Shown: piece by piece, positions 8,671 to 17,965 of the stretch
Numbering within the stretch: position 1 is the stretch's first letter
Layout of the letters: each line of letters begins with the position of its first letter
Assembly: GCF_900128975.1 (NCBI RefSeq)
Contig: NZ_FQVC01000010.1
Coordinates: 62,001-126,000 of the forward strand
Length of the DNA stretch: 64,000 nt
From: Devosia limi DSM 17137
GTDB lineage: Bacteria; Pseudomonadota; Alphaproteobacteria; Rhizobiales; Devosiaceae
Reading direction: 5' to 3'
The notes under the pieces: generated by a model
Seen by the model: the letters and a program-made list of their open reading frames with translations, nothing else
Told to the model about the DNA's origin: nothing
Databases searched by the model: none
Program-made: the position numbers and the translations under genes

Positions 8671-10398
8671 ATGGGAAATATCGAAATCAATCACTATGAC
8701 AAGGTCCGCGCGATCTTCGATATTCTTAATGGAAATCGAGAGGCCGACCTCCTCATAAAGAACCTGAACATTCTCGATGTGCACGGCGAGACGGTCTATC
8801 AGGGCTCCATTCTGGTTTATGACAAGCGGATTGTGGCGCTCAACCCAGACGAGACCATCCTCAAGGTGAAGGAGGTCTTCGATGGCAAGGGGCTGTATGC
8901 AATCCCCGGTCTGATCGACGCGCATCTGCATTTCGAGTCCCAGCTTGCCAACCCCACCGCACTGGCTGAAGCGATGGTGCCCTGCGGTACGACCACAATC
9001 TATGCGGAATGCCTCGACCTGCTCAGCGCTGCCGGCAACGATGGCGAGCACGCCGCGCGCGAGCTGTTCAAGGACTACGACAAGCTGCCCTACCGGCTGT
9101 TTGCCTTTGCCCCCGGTAAGAAGACCTCCGCCGCAGTGACCAAGGCCGTACTGGACATGGAACCCGTGATCGGTCTGGGCGAATTCGAGCACTTTACCTA
9201 CAGTGCTGGTAGCGATGACGACTTCCAGAAGGCCGCTTGGGTTCGTGAAAAGAAGGGCTTCATGAACGGCCACTGGGGCGTCACGGCGCTCTCCGATATG
9301 ATCCTGAACTACCTTCCGGCCATTGGTGTGTCCAACAACCACGACGTGTGGACTGTCGATGACATCGAAAAGAGCATCCGCTTCGGCTTTCCGACACATA
9401 TCAAGTTCGGCGTCGGCAGCAGCGAAGTGATCAAGGCGCTATTGCGCGCCATCGTTGATCGCAAGTTCCCCACGGACAATTTCATGCTGTGCACGGACAA
9501 TATTTCCGTCGCACGGCTGCAGACCATGGGGCATATGGACTGGATCATCTCACTGTGCGCCGAAATGGGCATCAGCCCGATCAAGGCGATCAAGATGGCC
9601 ACTCTCAACACGGCCAGGTCCTATCACATGGACGACGAGATCGGCTCACTTACACCTGGGCGCTTTGCCGACATCGTGCTCACCGACAGTCTGTCCAAGA
9701 TCAATCCGTTGTTCGTATTCAAGGATGGCGAATTGATCGCCAAGGACCGCAAGCTGCTTCGGAACGCGGACAATGACTATTCGGCCATGCGGACCGAAGG
9801 CGTCCCCGGCCTTGATACCCTCGTGCCCGAACAGCTCGATATCGTGCCGCTGGAGATTTCGGCAGACGGCACCCAGGCCAAAGTGATCCTGTTCGACGTC
9901 TATGGTCGTGGCCACGCCAAATTCCATCAGGAAGTGTGGGTGCCGATCAGGGACGGCAGGATTGTGCCAGAGCATGACGGGCTCAAACTGAGCCGCCTCT
10001 CGGTGGTCCAGCGCTACGCGGATGGCCAGCGGCATGTCGTCAATGGATTGTTCAAGGGGGTCTATGTGGAGCGAGGCGCGGTGGCGACATTCTGGCCGGC
10101 GCCCACGCCCTACTTTGTCGCGGTCGGACAGGACAGCGCGGAAATGTGCCACTGCCTCAAGGAAGTGGACCGGTATTCCGGCGCCTGCATCGTCACCGAC
10201 GGCAAGGTCAGCCAGGCCGTTATGCCGCTGGAAATTTACGGGGTCATGGCCGACATGAGCGTCGACGAACTGACGGCGAGTGCAGCGGCTATTGATGCGG
10301 CTCTGGAAGACCTGGGTAACCGGAACGAGGGCGAGCCCGTCGTCAACAAGCTGCTCAGCCTGTTCATATCGCTGCACCGGTTCCGGTTCATGGAATAG
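8671..10398 (+). CDS. adenine deaminase family amidohydrolase, divergent
   Basis: A 575-residue cytoplasmic hydrolase matching adenine deaminase (AdeC) in length and order. It has an N-terminal beta-sandwich piece, then PGLIDAHLHFESQLANPTALAEA, the Glu of GLGEFEHF, His in NGHWGVTAL, NNHD, and the Asp of MLCTDN. It ends with a composite domain closing on HRFRF. Real adenine deaminases have a D-P-H-E-I motif after the GTTT strand; here the stretch is YAECLDLLSA, so one usual metal-site His is missing. The reaction is probably deamination or amide hydrolysis of a ring compound other than adenine. The ATG at 8671 is preceded by AAAGGATG. It lies downstream of the importer genes and on the same strand. 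Confidence 0.85.
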   Translation: MGNIEINHYDKVRAIFDILNGNREADLLIKNLNILDVHGETVYQGSILVYDKRIVALNPDETILKVKEVFDGKGLYAIPGLIDAHLHFESQLANPTALAEAMVPCGTTTIYAECLDLLSAAGNDGEHAARELFKDYDKLPYRLFAFAPGKKTSAAVTKAVLDMEPVIGLGEFEHFTYSAGSDDDFQKAAWVREKKGFMNGHWGVTALSDMILNYLPAIGVSNNHDVWTVDDIEKSIRFGFPTHIKFGVGSSEVIKALLRAIVDRKFPTDNFMLCTDNISVARLQTMGHMDWIISLCAEMGISPIKAIKMATLNTARSYHMDDEIGSLTPGRFADIVLTDSLSKINPLFVFKDGELIAKDRKLLRNADNDYSAMRTEGVPGLDTLVPEQLDIVPLEISADGTQAKVILFDVYGRGHAKFHQEVWVPIRDGRIVPEHDGLKLSRLSVVQRYADGQRHVVNGLFKGVYVERGAVATFWPAPTPYFVAVGQDSAEMCHCLKEVDRYSGACIVTDGKVSQAVMPLEIYGVMADMSVDELTASAAAIDAALEDLGNRNEGEPVVNKLLSLFISLHRFRFME

Positions 10399-10419
10399 CG
10401 TCGCAAATCACCAAGCATG

Positions 10420-10444
10420 CTCAGGCGGATAAAGGCTGCCTGAG
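10420..10444. repeat. short inverted repeat between the two deaminase genes
   Basis: CTCAGGC (10420-10426) and GCCTGAG (10438-10444) form a 7-base stem. It lies 22 bases after the first hydrolase stop, with no T-run. It may be a weak terminator or an mRNA structure. Confidence 0.35.
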
Positions 10445-10553
10445 CCAATGAACCTGCTGATATTACAGCCAGCGTCTTGCGCAGTGCCATCGCGATGGCA
10501 ATGACGCTCATCTGCCTGGCCAATGAAAACCGCCCATCTAGCTGGAGTTTCGC

Positions 10554-11807
10554 ATGTGGAAATCGCTTCAATCTGAAACCGCCGGCAACATTGTGCGCCT
10601 GCTGAAAGGCGGGAGAGTCCTTCGCGACCAACAAACCGAGCCCGAACTGCTCGACATTCTCATTGGCAGCGATGGGCGGATCGAGGCTATCGAAGCCAAT
10701 ATCAATCCTGCTGATGTCCCAATGGTAGATCTCAGCGGCGCCTTGGTGGTCCCGGGCTTCTGCGACGCCCACCAGCATCTCGACAAGACCGGCGTTCTGA
10801 AGTCGGCCGCAAATCCGTCCGGAACCCTGCAGGGCGCGCGCGAGGCCTTCGCTCGCTACGCCCGTACTGCACCTCCGGAAGACATTGCCCGGCGTGCCAG
10901 GAGGACGATTGCCCAGTGTCGCGCCCGCGGCACCACCGCCATCCGCAGCCACGTCAATGTCGACAAGGACGCAGGCTTCCACGGGCTCGACGCTCTGTCG
11001 CAGGTGCGCAGCGAGTTCGGCGATAGCATGCGTTTGCAGCTGGTAGCCTTTATGGTCCCGCATCCAAACCAGGATCTCGACTGGCTGGAGGCCAACATCG
11101 ATGCTGCGGCCTCTCGTGCTGACGCCATCGGGGGAACAGTTGCTGTTGCGGAAGATCCAGAGCGCTATCTCGACATCCTCTTTGCGGCGGCAGATCGCCA
11201 TGGACTGCCGGTGGATCTGCACCTCGATGAGCATCTCGATCCCGACCGCCTGCATTTCGATGCCGTCATCGAGCGCACCGAGAAATACGCGATGCAGGGC
11301 CGGGTTGTGATAGGGCACGCCTCTGCGCTCAGTGCAGTTCCTCGTGCCGAATTCGAGCGCATCAGCGAGCGCATTCACAGGAATGACATTGGTGTCATCA
11401 CCTTGCCGGCAGCCAATCTCTATCTGCAGGGGCGGACATATGAGCGTCTGGCGCCACGTGGTCTTACCCGGGTGGCCGACTTCGTGCGTTCGGGCGTCAC
11501 CATCGCCACCGCATCCGACAACATTCAAGACCCGTTTGTGCCGACCGGTTCGGGTGACATGCTCGAGATCGCGCGCTGGACGCTGCTGGCTTCACATCTC
11601 CACGCAGACAACCTGGACACCGTCTTCACCATGATTACCCATGCCCCCGCCAGGCTCATGGGGTATGGACAGGACTACGGAATGAGGACCGGCGCACGTG
11701 CTGACCTCGTTATCGCCGACTGCGCGGACGTAATCGACCTGGTTTCACGCGGTCCGGATCGTTGCGTCGCGCTGGTCGGTGGTCGCGCTGCTATCCTGGA
11801 ACTCTAA
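10554..11807 (+). CDS. cytosine deaminase family amidohydrolase
   Basis: A 417-residue hydrolase like CodA/N-isopropylammelide amidohydrolase. The order is an N-terminal sandwich strand, the metal motif CDAHQHLDKT near residue 80, AIRSHVNVD, DLHLDEHLDPD (His and Glu of the catalytic site), VIGHASAL, and the Asp of IATASDNIQDPF. These are the residues that bind the metal and activate water in cytosine-deaminase relatives, which act on cytosine, isocytosine, creatinine or triazines. The ATG at 10554 follows GGAG. It is followed by a carrier gene and preceded by an adenine-deaminase-like gene, so it is probably the second enzyme of a heterocycle-degradation route. The substrate is not determined. 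Confidence 0.87.
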   Translation: MWKSLQSETAGNIVRLLKGGRVLRDQQTEPELLDILIGSDGRIEAIEANINPADVPMVDLSGALVVPGFCDAHQHLDKTGVLKSAANPSGTLQGAREAFARYARTAPPEDIARRARRTIAQCRARGTTAIRSHVNVDKDAGFHGLDALSQVRSEFGDSMRLQLVAFMVPHPNQDLDWLEANIDAAASRADAIGGTVAVAEDPERYLDILFAAADRHGLPVDLHLDEHLDPDRLHFDAVIERTEKYAMQGRVVIGHASALSAVPRAEFERISERIHRNDIGVITLPAANLYLQGRTYERLAPRGLTRVADFVRSGVTIATASDNIQDPFVPTGSGDMLEIARWTLLASHLHADNLDTVFTMITHAPARLMGYGQDYGMRTGARADLVIADCADVIDLVSRGPDRCVALVGGRAAILEL

Positions 11808-11843
11808 GCTCCAGGAACCAAGCTCCCAGGAAAGGGATTATCA

Positions 11844-13103
11844 ATGATAGGTGTCGCCGCCATGGCGATAGCATATGTGCTGTCGCAGTTTTTCCGCTCG
11901 TTCATGGCTGTTCTCACCCCCGACCTGGTTGCGGACTTGGGCGCGAGCACTGCGGAGCTGTCCCTTGCGTCCGGAGCATGGTTCGCCAGCTTCGCCGTGA
12001 TGCAGTTTGTCGTCGGCATATCGCTTGACCGCTATGGGCCCAGGCGCACGGCGGCTTTCATGTTCGGCGTGCTGGGTGGCGGCGGTGCTTTTCTCTTCGC
12101 GGCTGCAAGCGGGCCTTGGATGATCATCGCCGCCATGGCGCTGATCGGTGCCGGATGTGCGCCGGTGCTGATGGCGGGCATGTTCATCTTTGCGCGCAGT
12201 TTTCCTCCAGCACGCCTGGCGATGCTGACATCCTGGTTCATCGCCTTCGGGTCTGCCGGCAATGTCGCGGGCACAACGCCCCTGGCCATGGCTGCAGAGG
12301 GCTTTGGCTGGCGTGCAGTGCTCGTGGTCATCGGGATGTTGGCTGTCTTGACCGCAGTCGCCCTCTTGGTGCTCGTGCGCGATCCCGCCCGTGCCGATCC
12401 GGGACCCGGCCAAGGCAGCGCCTTTGCTGGCTATCTCGATGTGCTCCGGAACAGGAAGCTGTGGCCGATTTTTCCGCTGGTCGGCCTGCACTATGCGGCA
12501 ATGATCGGCATTCTCGGACTTTGGGCCGGGCCTTACCTCTCCGAAGTCTATGGTGCGGATTCGCTTGCTATCGGCCAGACAACGCTTTTCATGGCGCTTG
12601 CGGCAATTGCCGGATCGTTCATCTATGGCCCCCTCGACACGCTATTCGGTACACGCAAATGGGTGGCGGTGCTGGGCAATATCGGATCGGTTCTTGCGCT
12701 CACCTGGCTGGCACTATTTCCGGCGCAGGGCATGACGCAAGCCTTGATCGCGTTCATGCTGGTCGCCCTGCTGGGGGCAAACTTCGCCCTGATCATGGCG
12801 CATGCGCGCGCCTTTGTGCCCGTTCACCTGACGGGACGAGGCATCACGCTGCTCAACTTCTTCTCCATTGGCGCCGTCGGCCTGATGCAGTTCCTGACCG
12901 GCATTGTCGTCACGGCCGTTAATGTTCCGGGAAATCCCGAAGCCGCGTATGCCGCACTATTTGCCTGCTATGCTATCGGCTTGGCAGTGGCTGTACTGAT
13001 TTATCTCCGCGCTGAAGACGCGCCACCTGAAGTTCTGCGACGTTCGAGAAACGAGGTGCTCATCGAGAGACAGACGATCAAGTCCATGGATCCTAATCAC
13101 TGA
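11844..13103 (+). CDS. major facilitator superfamily transporter
   Basis: A 419-residue membrane protein with twelve hydrophobic helices and the MFS loop motif LDRYGPRRTAAF between helices 2 and 3. The ATG at 11844 follows AGGAAAGGGA. It is the last gene of the run that starts with the binding protein at 5831. It may export a product, or provide a second low-affinity route for the same compound. The C-terminal ~30 residues after the last helix are charged and cytoplasmic. Confidence 0.88.
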   Translation: MIGVAAMAIAYVLSQFFRSFMAVLTPDLVADLGASTAELSLASGAWFASFAVMQFVVGISLDRYGPRRTAAFMFGVLGGGGAFLFAAASGPWMIIAAMALIGAGCAPVLMAGMFIFARSFPPARLAMLTSWFIAFGSAGNVAGTTPLAMAAEGFGWRAVLVVIGMLAVLTAVALLVLVRDPARADPGPGQGSAFAGYLDVLRNRKLWPIFPLVGLHYAAMIGILGLWAGPYLSEVYGADSLAIGQTTLFMALAAIAGSFIYGPLDTLFGTRKWVAVLGNIGSVLALTWLALFPAQGMTQALIAFMLVALLGANFALIMAHARAFVPVHLTGRGITLLNFFSIGAVGLMQFLTGIVVTAVNVPGNPEAAYAALFACYAIGLAVAVLIYLRAEDAPPEVLRRSRNEVLIERQTIKSMDPNH

Positions 13104-13417
13104 AGAATGGCAGAGCATAGGGATGTCCGCATCGCGATGAAGCGCGGCCGGCAGCGCTTCTGCCTATAATGGCAGCCGACCAGTTCTTCCGGCAGAGCCG
13201 GGTCCTGGAGCGGGCTGGTCATGGGCACGCAGCAACAGCTTAACGAAGCTATCTCCGGGCGCGCCGAAAACAGCTATGGCCTGTTCGCGCAGGCGGGCTC
13301 ATCTACCGCGCTCTACGGTGTCGATTTCACGCCCGACATGCGCTGGACCGGATCGGCCTCCCATGAGGCCGGCCGCATTGTCGATCGTTGTCGCGCCCCG
13401 TTTCCTTCGTGATCTGG
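13104..13417. other. intergenic stretch, no supported gene
   Basis: About 310 bases lie between two convergent genes. A TATAAT-containing small inverted repeat (CTGCC-TATAAT-GGCAG, near 13160-13176) is visible. Short open frames on either strand (a 63-codon plus-strand frame from 13221 and a ~40-codon minus-strand frame starting at 13222) lack recognisable features. I see nothing else. Confidence 0.5.
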
Positions 13418-14380
13418 TCACCGCTTCGCGATCAAGCCGCGTTTTTTTAGATATTTGAGCAGTTGTTCGGGACGATCGGTCATGACGATGCGGCATCCCA
13501 TGTCGATGAGGCGCCCCCAGGCCGCGTCTGGGTCTTGCAGGGCCACTTCGTCAGACAGGCCCGCGCACCATTCGGGCAGGACGGCAATGCCCATGTAGCA
13601 ATAGCGCTCGGAGCCCGGCAGTCGGCCATTTGCGTCGAGGGGCCAGTAGGAGAGGTCTTGGGCGACGATCTCGAAGACCGGCGTGTCCGCGCGACCGGCG
13701 AAATCGCCGATCTGCTGCTGGAAGCTGCGATTGGACTGCCAGACGATGGGGGCGAGAGTGGAGAGGCCCGAGGTGTCGAGGCCGTCCACAACCGTGGTGG
13801 CGAGGGAGTCGGCGCCGAGTTGACCTGTGAAGCCGGAAAGCAGTTCGGGGTGTTTCAGCCGTGTCGAGGCGGGGATCTTCCAGAGGACATGGTCGCTCAT
13901 GCCCATGTCGAGCGCCAGCTGTCGGGCGGCGGCGAAGGTCTCCACCATACCGAATTTTGCATTGGACTTGATCTCGAGATTGAGGAGAATCCTGCCACGC
14001 GCAGCTTCGAAGATTTCCGTCAGGGTCGCCAAGGGCTCATCGGTCAGCAACTTGCGCTTCCAGATATCGCAAGGGGCACCGTCGCGCTCATATAGTCGCA
14101 GGGCCTTGAGTTCGGCGAGCGTTTGATCCCGGACGAAGCCGCTGCCATTGGTCATGCGATCCACGGTGGCATCGTGGATGACGACGAGTTGCCGGTCGGC
14201 GGTTAGTTGGACATCGATCTCCATCACCGCAACGCCCATGGCGACGCAGGCATCCAGCGCCGCCACCGAGTTTTCCGGCTCGACCAGCCAGGCGCCGCGA
14301 TGGGCGGCGACCAGCACGCCGTGGGCGTCGGGATTGCGGATCACCTCCATGGCGAAGGACGGGGGCGGCAGCGTTGACAT
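13418..14380 (-). CDS. glycerophosphodiester phosphodiesterase family protein
   Basis: A 320-residue protein of the GDPD fold, which splits glycerophosphodiesters into glycerol-3-phosphate and an alcohol. Seen are AAHRGAWLVEPENSVAALDAC (catalytic His-Arg and Glu-Asn), MEIDVQLTADRQLVVIHDATVDR (metal Glu/Asp and second catalytic His), and later ILLNLEIKS (Glu/Lys). The end TDRPEQLLKYLKKRGL is also typical. No signal peptide is present, so it acts inside the cell. It is the last gene of the minus-strand import operon that starts at 18973, 11 bases after the phosphatase gene. The substrate is presumably delivered by that importer. Confidence 0.92.
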   Translation of the reverse strand: MSTLPPPSFAMEVIRNPDAHGVLVAAHRGAWLVEPENSVAALDACVAMGVAVMEIDVQLTADRQLVVIHDATVDRMTNGSGFVRDQTLAELKALRLYERDGAPCDIWKRKLLTDEPLATLTEIFEAARGRILLNLEIKSNAKFGMVETFAAARQLALDMGMSDHVLWKIPASTRLKHPELLSGFTGQLGADSLATTVVDGLDTSGLSTLAPIVWQSNRSFQQQIGDFAGRADTPVFEIVAQDLSYWPLDANGRLPGSERYCYMGIAVLPEWCAGLSDEVALQDPDAAWGRLIDMGCRIVMTDRPEQLLKYLKKRGLIAKR

Positions 14381-14391
14381 GGGTGTTTTCC

Positions 14392-15201
14392 TTAAGTGGA
14401 GAGGGGGCGGCCCGAGGGCGGGGCCGCGCAGAAGTCGCGAAATGCCCTGGTGCCGGCGATGACGTTGACTTTCGAGCCGGCGCCGGGCGTGACATCGACG
14501 TCAATGTCCGCCTCGCGGCAGATGATGACGCCTGCGGCAATGTCCCAGGTATTGACCTGGCCCTGGACATAGCCATCGAGGCTTCCGAGGGCCACGAAGG
14601 CCAGTTCGGTGGCGCAACTGCCGAGTGAAACCAGGCTATACCCCGCGGCTTCGAGCCGACTTTCGGTCTCGCGATAGCCATCCGCCAGCCAGGGCAGATT
14701 GCGTCCGATGCCGGCGAGCTTCGGTCCCTGGCGCTGGGCCGCCACCATCGTCTCCCGGTTGCGCCGCATGCCCAGGCCCTGAGCGGCGGAGAGCAATTCA
14801 CCGAGCATGGGCAGGGCCAATGCGCCGACCACGGGCGCGCCATCGACCACATAGGCGATCGACACCGCCCAAAGCGGCAAGCCGGAGAGGAAATTGGTGG
14901 TGCCGTCGATCGGATCGATGATCCAATAGGCGTTGGTGGCCTGGCCGCCGGCCTCCTCGCCGACAATAGCATCCTGCGGGAAGCGCGCCGCGATCGACGC
15001 GCGGGCAAGGCGTTCGGCTTCGCAATCGGCGGTCGAGACGAAATCCTGCGGGCCCTTGGTCGAGACGATCAAGCTGCCCCGGCGTCTGGCCTGGTCGGCT
15101 GCAAAGCGTCCCACCGCTTCGGCGATGTCTTCGGCGGCGCGTAGGCGTTGCTCGAGCAAAAGGGGTATCGTGGTCCGGTCCGGGCGGGCATTGGTGGTCA
15201 T
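14392..15201 (-). CDS. inositol monophosphatase family protein
   Basis: A 269-residue protein of the IMPase/CysQ/FBPase superfamily, which are Mg-dependent phosphate monoesterases. Motifs are KGPQDFVSTADCEAE, IVGEEAGG (metal Glu), WIIDPIDGTTNFLSGLP (the core DPIDGT metal motif) and VNTWDIAAGVIICREA (the second metal Asp). The length fits. It lies between the permease (11 bases upstream) and the phosphodiesterase, so it probably removes phosphate from a compound released by, or imported with, the phosphodiester. Confidence 0.92.
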   Translation of the reverse strand: MTTNARPDRTTIPLLLEQRLRAAEDIAEAVGRFAADQARRRGSLIVSTKGPQDFVSTADCEAERLARASIAARFPQDAIVGEEAGGQATNAYWIIDPIDGTTNFLSGLPLWAVSIAYVVDGAPVVGALALPMLGELLSAAQGLGMRRNRETMVAAQRQGPKLAGIGRNLPWLADGYRETESRLEAAGYSLVSLGSCATELAFVALGSLDGYVQGQVNTWDIAAGVIICREADIDVDVTPGAGSKVNVIAGTRAFRDFCAAPPSGRPLST

Positions 15202-15211
15202 GGCAGATCAG

Positions 15212-16912
15212 TCAGCGTTGGCCGGATCGATCGGCGCCGAGACGGTCGGCGGCGAGGATCACGATGAGCGAGAAGGTGAGAAGCAGCACCACATAGACCA
15301 TGGAAATGGCGATCTGGTCCTGGCCGTCGGCGCGGGCGGCGTTCTGCAGGGCAACGCCGAGGGGCATGTTGTTGATGTTGTAGAGAAAGACCGAGAGAGT
15401 GTACTCGGACAAGAGGTCGTTGAAGGACATGGCCGTAACCAGCGCGATGACCGGTGCCAGCAGCGGCGCCGTGAGCCGGCGGAACCGATAGAAGGCCGAA
15501 GCGCCGAGCGAGCGGCCCGCATCGTTGATATTGGGATCGATGCCAGCGAGGGCCGCGCCCAGCATGCGCACCATGAGCGGGATGACGAGAAAGACATAGG
15601 CGATCGGCAACAGCCAATAGCCGCCGACCAGGGTCTGGCCGAAGGTGAGGAGCGAGGGGCCGCTGTAGGCCGAGATCAGGCCGACCGCCAGCATCATGCC
15701 CGGCAGCACCCAGGGAATGAACAGCGAGAATTCGAGGCTGTCGCTGACCACGCCCTTGGTCGAGCGGATGCGGATAGCGGCGAAAAGACTGACCGCAAGA
15801 GCCACGGCAACCGCCAGGGTGGCCAGCATCAGGCTGTTGCCCAAGGGGCCAAAGGCGCGGGCATTGGAAAACACCGCGATATAGTGGTCGAGGGTGAAGG
15901 CCGAAGGGAAGGCGTCCCGTATTATGCTTTCGACCGGCGCGAAGGAGAAGGCAATCGTGATCAGGATCGGGGCCGCATAGATCACGACGAGGATATAGGC
16001 GAGAGCATGGACAATGGCGTTGGTCACGCGATTGCGGATTGCGGTCTTGCGCAGCGGCGCCTGGGTCTTGGCGGTCGAAACCGTGCCGCCCCGGCTCTCG
16101 ACATGCTTCATCCAGAGGAAGATGACGAGCGACACCGCGCCCAGCAGCAGCGAGAGCAAGGCAGCCATATCGGTCCGGCCCAGACCGACAAGGGCCTGGA
16201 TCATCGAACTGATCATGTAAAAATCCCGGCCGCCAAGCATTGCGGGGGCGGCAAAGGAGTTGAGCGAGCCGAGCAAGACGAGAAGGCTTGTGGCCAGCAG
16301 CACCGGCACCAGCATCGGCAGCACGATGCTGATAAAGGCGCGTGCCGGCGAAACGCCGAGGCTTTGCGCGGCCTCGACCGTCGAAAAATCGATGCGGCGC
16401 AGGGCAATGCGCACGAAGAGAATATGGTAGCCGGTCATCGTGAACGTATGCACGAAGACCACCGCCATGCCGCCGGTGAACCAATTGGGGTCCATTTCCG
16501 GAAAGACCATCAGGAGCAGCTTGGTGAGAAAGCCGTGCGAGGAGTAGACGAAGTTATAGCCCGAGACCGCCGCGACGCTGGAAAACACCAGCGGCGTCGA
16601 AAAGGCGAGCAGTAGCAGTGGGGCGAAACGCACCTTGAAGAATTCAAGCACTGCCACCTGGAAGATGCCGACGACATTGACCGTGACCACGGTGACGGCG
16701 GCGACGAGGGCGGTGTTCCAGAGGCTCCGCGTCACGCGGGACGAATCGGCGAGCCGCTCGGCCGCGCCCAGCGACAACTGACCCTCGGGAAAGAAGGCGG
16801 CGATGAGGACATGGGCGATCGGATAATAGAGAAAGGCGATGACCAGCCAGGCGATGATCAGCAGGCCAACGCCCTGAAGGAGCTTGTTGGGAGACAAGGC
16901 GGTACGTGTCAT
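15212..16912 (-). CDS. ABC transporter permease, fused two-domain (ferric/phosphonate FbpB type)
   Basis: A 566-residue membrane protein with two permease units in one chain, each with about six helices. Each half has an EAA loop: AAQSLGVSPARAFISIVLP around residue 185 and DAGRSLGASAFYRFRRLTAP near residue 475. Fused permeases of this size belong to the Fe3+/2-aminoethylphosphonate/spermidine-type importers. Its ATG overlaps the ATPase stop by four bases. It works with the ATPase and the periplasmic protein encoded upstream. Confidence 0.9.
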   Translation of the reverse strand: MTRTALSPNKLLQGVGLLIIAWLVIAFLYYPIAHVLIAAFFPEGQLSLGAAERLADSSRVTRSLWNTALVAAVTVVTVNVVGIFQVAVLEFFKVRFAPLLLLAFSTPLVFSSVAAVSGYNFVYSSHGFLTKLLLMVFPEMDPNWFTGGMAVVFVHTFTMTGYHILFVRIALRRIDFSTVEAAQSLGVSPARAFISIVLPMLVPVLLATSLLVLLGSLNSFAAPAMLGGRDFYMISSMIQALVGLGRTDMAALLSLLLGAVSLVIFLWMKHVESRGGTVSTAKTQAPLRKTAIRNRVTNAIVHALAYILVVIYAAPILITIAFSFAPVESIIRDAFPSAFTLDHYIAVFSNARAFGPLGNSLMLATLAVAVALAVSLFAAIRIRSTKGVVSDSLEFSLFIPWVLPGMMLAVGLISAYSGPSLLTFGQTLVGGYWLLPIAYVFLVIPLMVRMLGAALAGIDPNINDAGRSLGASAFYRFRRLTAPLLAPVIALVTAMSFNDLLSEYTLSVFLYNINNMPLGVALQNAARADGQDQIAISMVYVVLLLTFSLIVILAADRLGADRSGQR

Positions 16913-17913
16913 TGCACCGTCCTTTGGGGACGCAGCACGGCTTCGGCCGGGAAATGAAGCATGTGCTGGCTGCCAATGGCAAGTCTTGCTTCCGCGCCCG
17001 AGACGATGACATCGAGCAGGCCATCGGCCGCCTTCATGCTGTAACGCACGAGGGGGCCGAGAAAGACGGCGTCCTCGACACTGGCTGACAGGTGCAGATG
17101 ACCGGCCGGGGGGACGCCTATGCGCACATGTTCGGGCCGCACGAAGGTGGGGGTGTCGGTGTTAATAGCCGCACCGCTGCTGCCCAACATGGTTGGCGTC
17201 AGGCGATTGGCCTCGCCGATGAAGCGGCAGACGAATTCGGTCTCGGGCCGATCATAGATCGCCTCGGGAGCACCGACCTGCTCAATGCGTCCGCGATTGA
17301 GCACGGCGATCCGGTCGGAGAGGGACAGGGCCTCTTCCTGGTCATGGGTGACGTAGATGGTCGTGAAGCCCAATTGTCGCTGCAGCCTCTTGATCTCGTT
17401 GCGCATGGCCACGCGCAGCTTGACGTCGAGATTGGACAGCGGCTCGTCCATCAGCAGGATGCTCGGCCCCATGACAAGGGAACGCGCGATGGCAACGCGC
17501 TGCTGCTGGCCACCCGAGAGTTCTGACGGTCGCTTGCCGGCATGCTCCGCAATCCCCGTCCGCTCGAGGATGTCACCGACCCGTTGCCTGACCTCGGCAT
17601 TGCCGGTGCGACTGGCGCGCAGACCGAATGCAACATTTTCGGAGACGGTCAGATGCGGAAAGAGCGCATAGTTCTGGAAGACGATGCCGACGCCCCGACG
17701 CTCCGCTTCGAGACGAGAAATGTCGCGGTCCCGGACCATGATGCGCCCGGCTGAATTGGGCACGAAACCGGCAAGGCAGCGCAGGATCGTGGTCTTGCCG
17801 CAGCCCGATGGACCGAGCAGGGTGAAGAATTCGCCTTCCTCGATCGTAATATTGAGGCCGGGTACGGCGAGCATGCCGTCATAGGCGATATCGACGTCTT
17901 CGAAGCGGATCAT
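16909..17913 (-). CDS. ABC transporter ATP-binding protein (Fe3+/polyamine/phosphonate class)
   Basis: A 334-residue ATPase. The frame extends further upstream, but the ATG at 17913 (MIRFEDVDIAYDG) has a GGGAGG site and fits family N-termini. Walker A is GPSGCGKTTILRCLAGF, the signature is [15 protein letters not shown], Walker B is ILLMDEPLSNLD, and VTHDQEEALSLSDR carries the switch His. A C-terminal ~100-residue TOBE regulatory domain follows (from about FVCRFIGEANRL). It energises the fused permease. Confidence 0.92.
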   Translation of the reverse strand: MIRFEDVDIAYDGMLAVPGLNITIEEGEFFTLLGPSGCGKTTILRCLAGFVPNSAGRIMVRDRDISRLEAERRGVGIVFQNYALFPHLTVSENVAFGLRASRTGNAEVRQRVGDILERTGIAEHAGKRPSELSGGQQQRVAIARSLVMGPSILLMDEPLSNLDVKLRVAMRNEIKRLQRQLGFTTIYVTHDQEEALSLSDRIAVLNRGRIEQVGAPEAIYDRPETEFVCRFIGEANRLTPTMLGSSGAAINTDTPTFVRPEHVRIGVPPAGHLHLSASVEDAVFLGPLVRYSMKAADGLLDVIVSGAEARLAIGSQHMLHFPAEAVLRPQRTVQ

Positions 17914-17965
17914 TGGCGGCCTCCCAGGGCAGGGGGCAGCGGGACCTTCCCGCTGCCCGGGGCGA

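Noticed and set aside
13099..13412. Small open frames (63 codons plus strand, ~40 codons minus strand)
   Set aside because: Random-looking composition, no family resemblance, no clear ribosome site; likely chance frames in GC-rich DNA.
14933..16615. 560-codon plus-strand open frame opposite the phosphatase and permease genes
   Set aside because: Extremely rich in Arg/Gly/His/Gln repeats, typical of antisense to membrane-protein genes.
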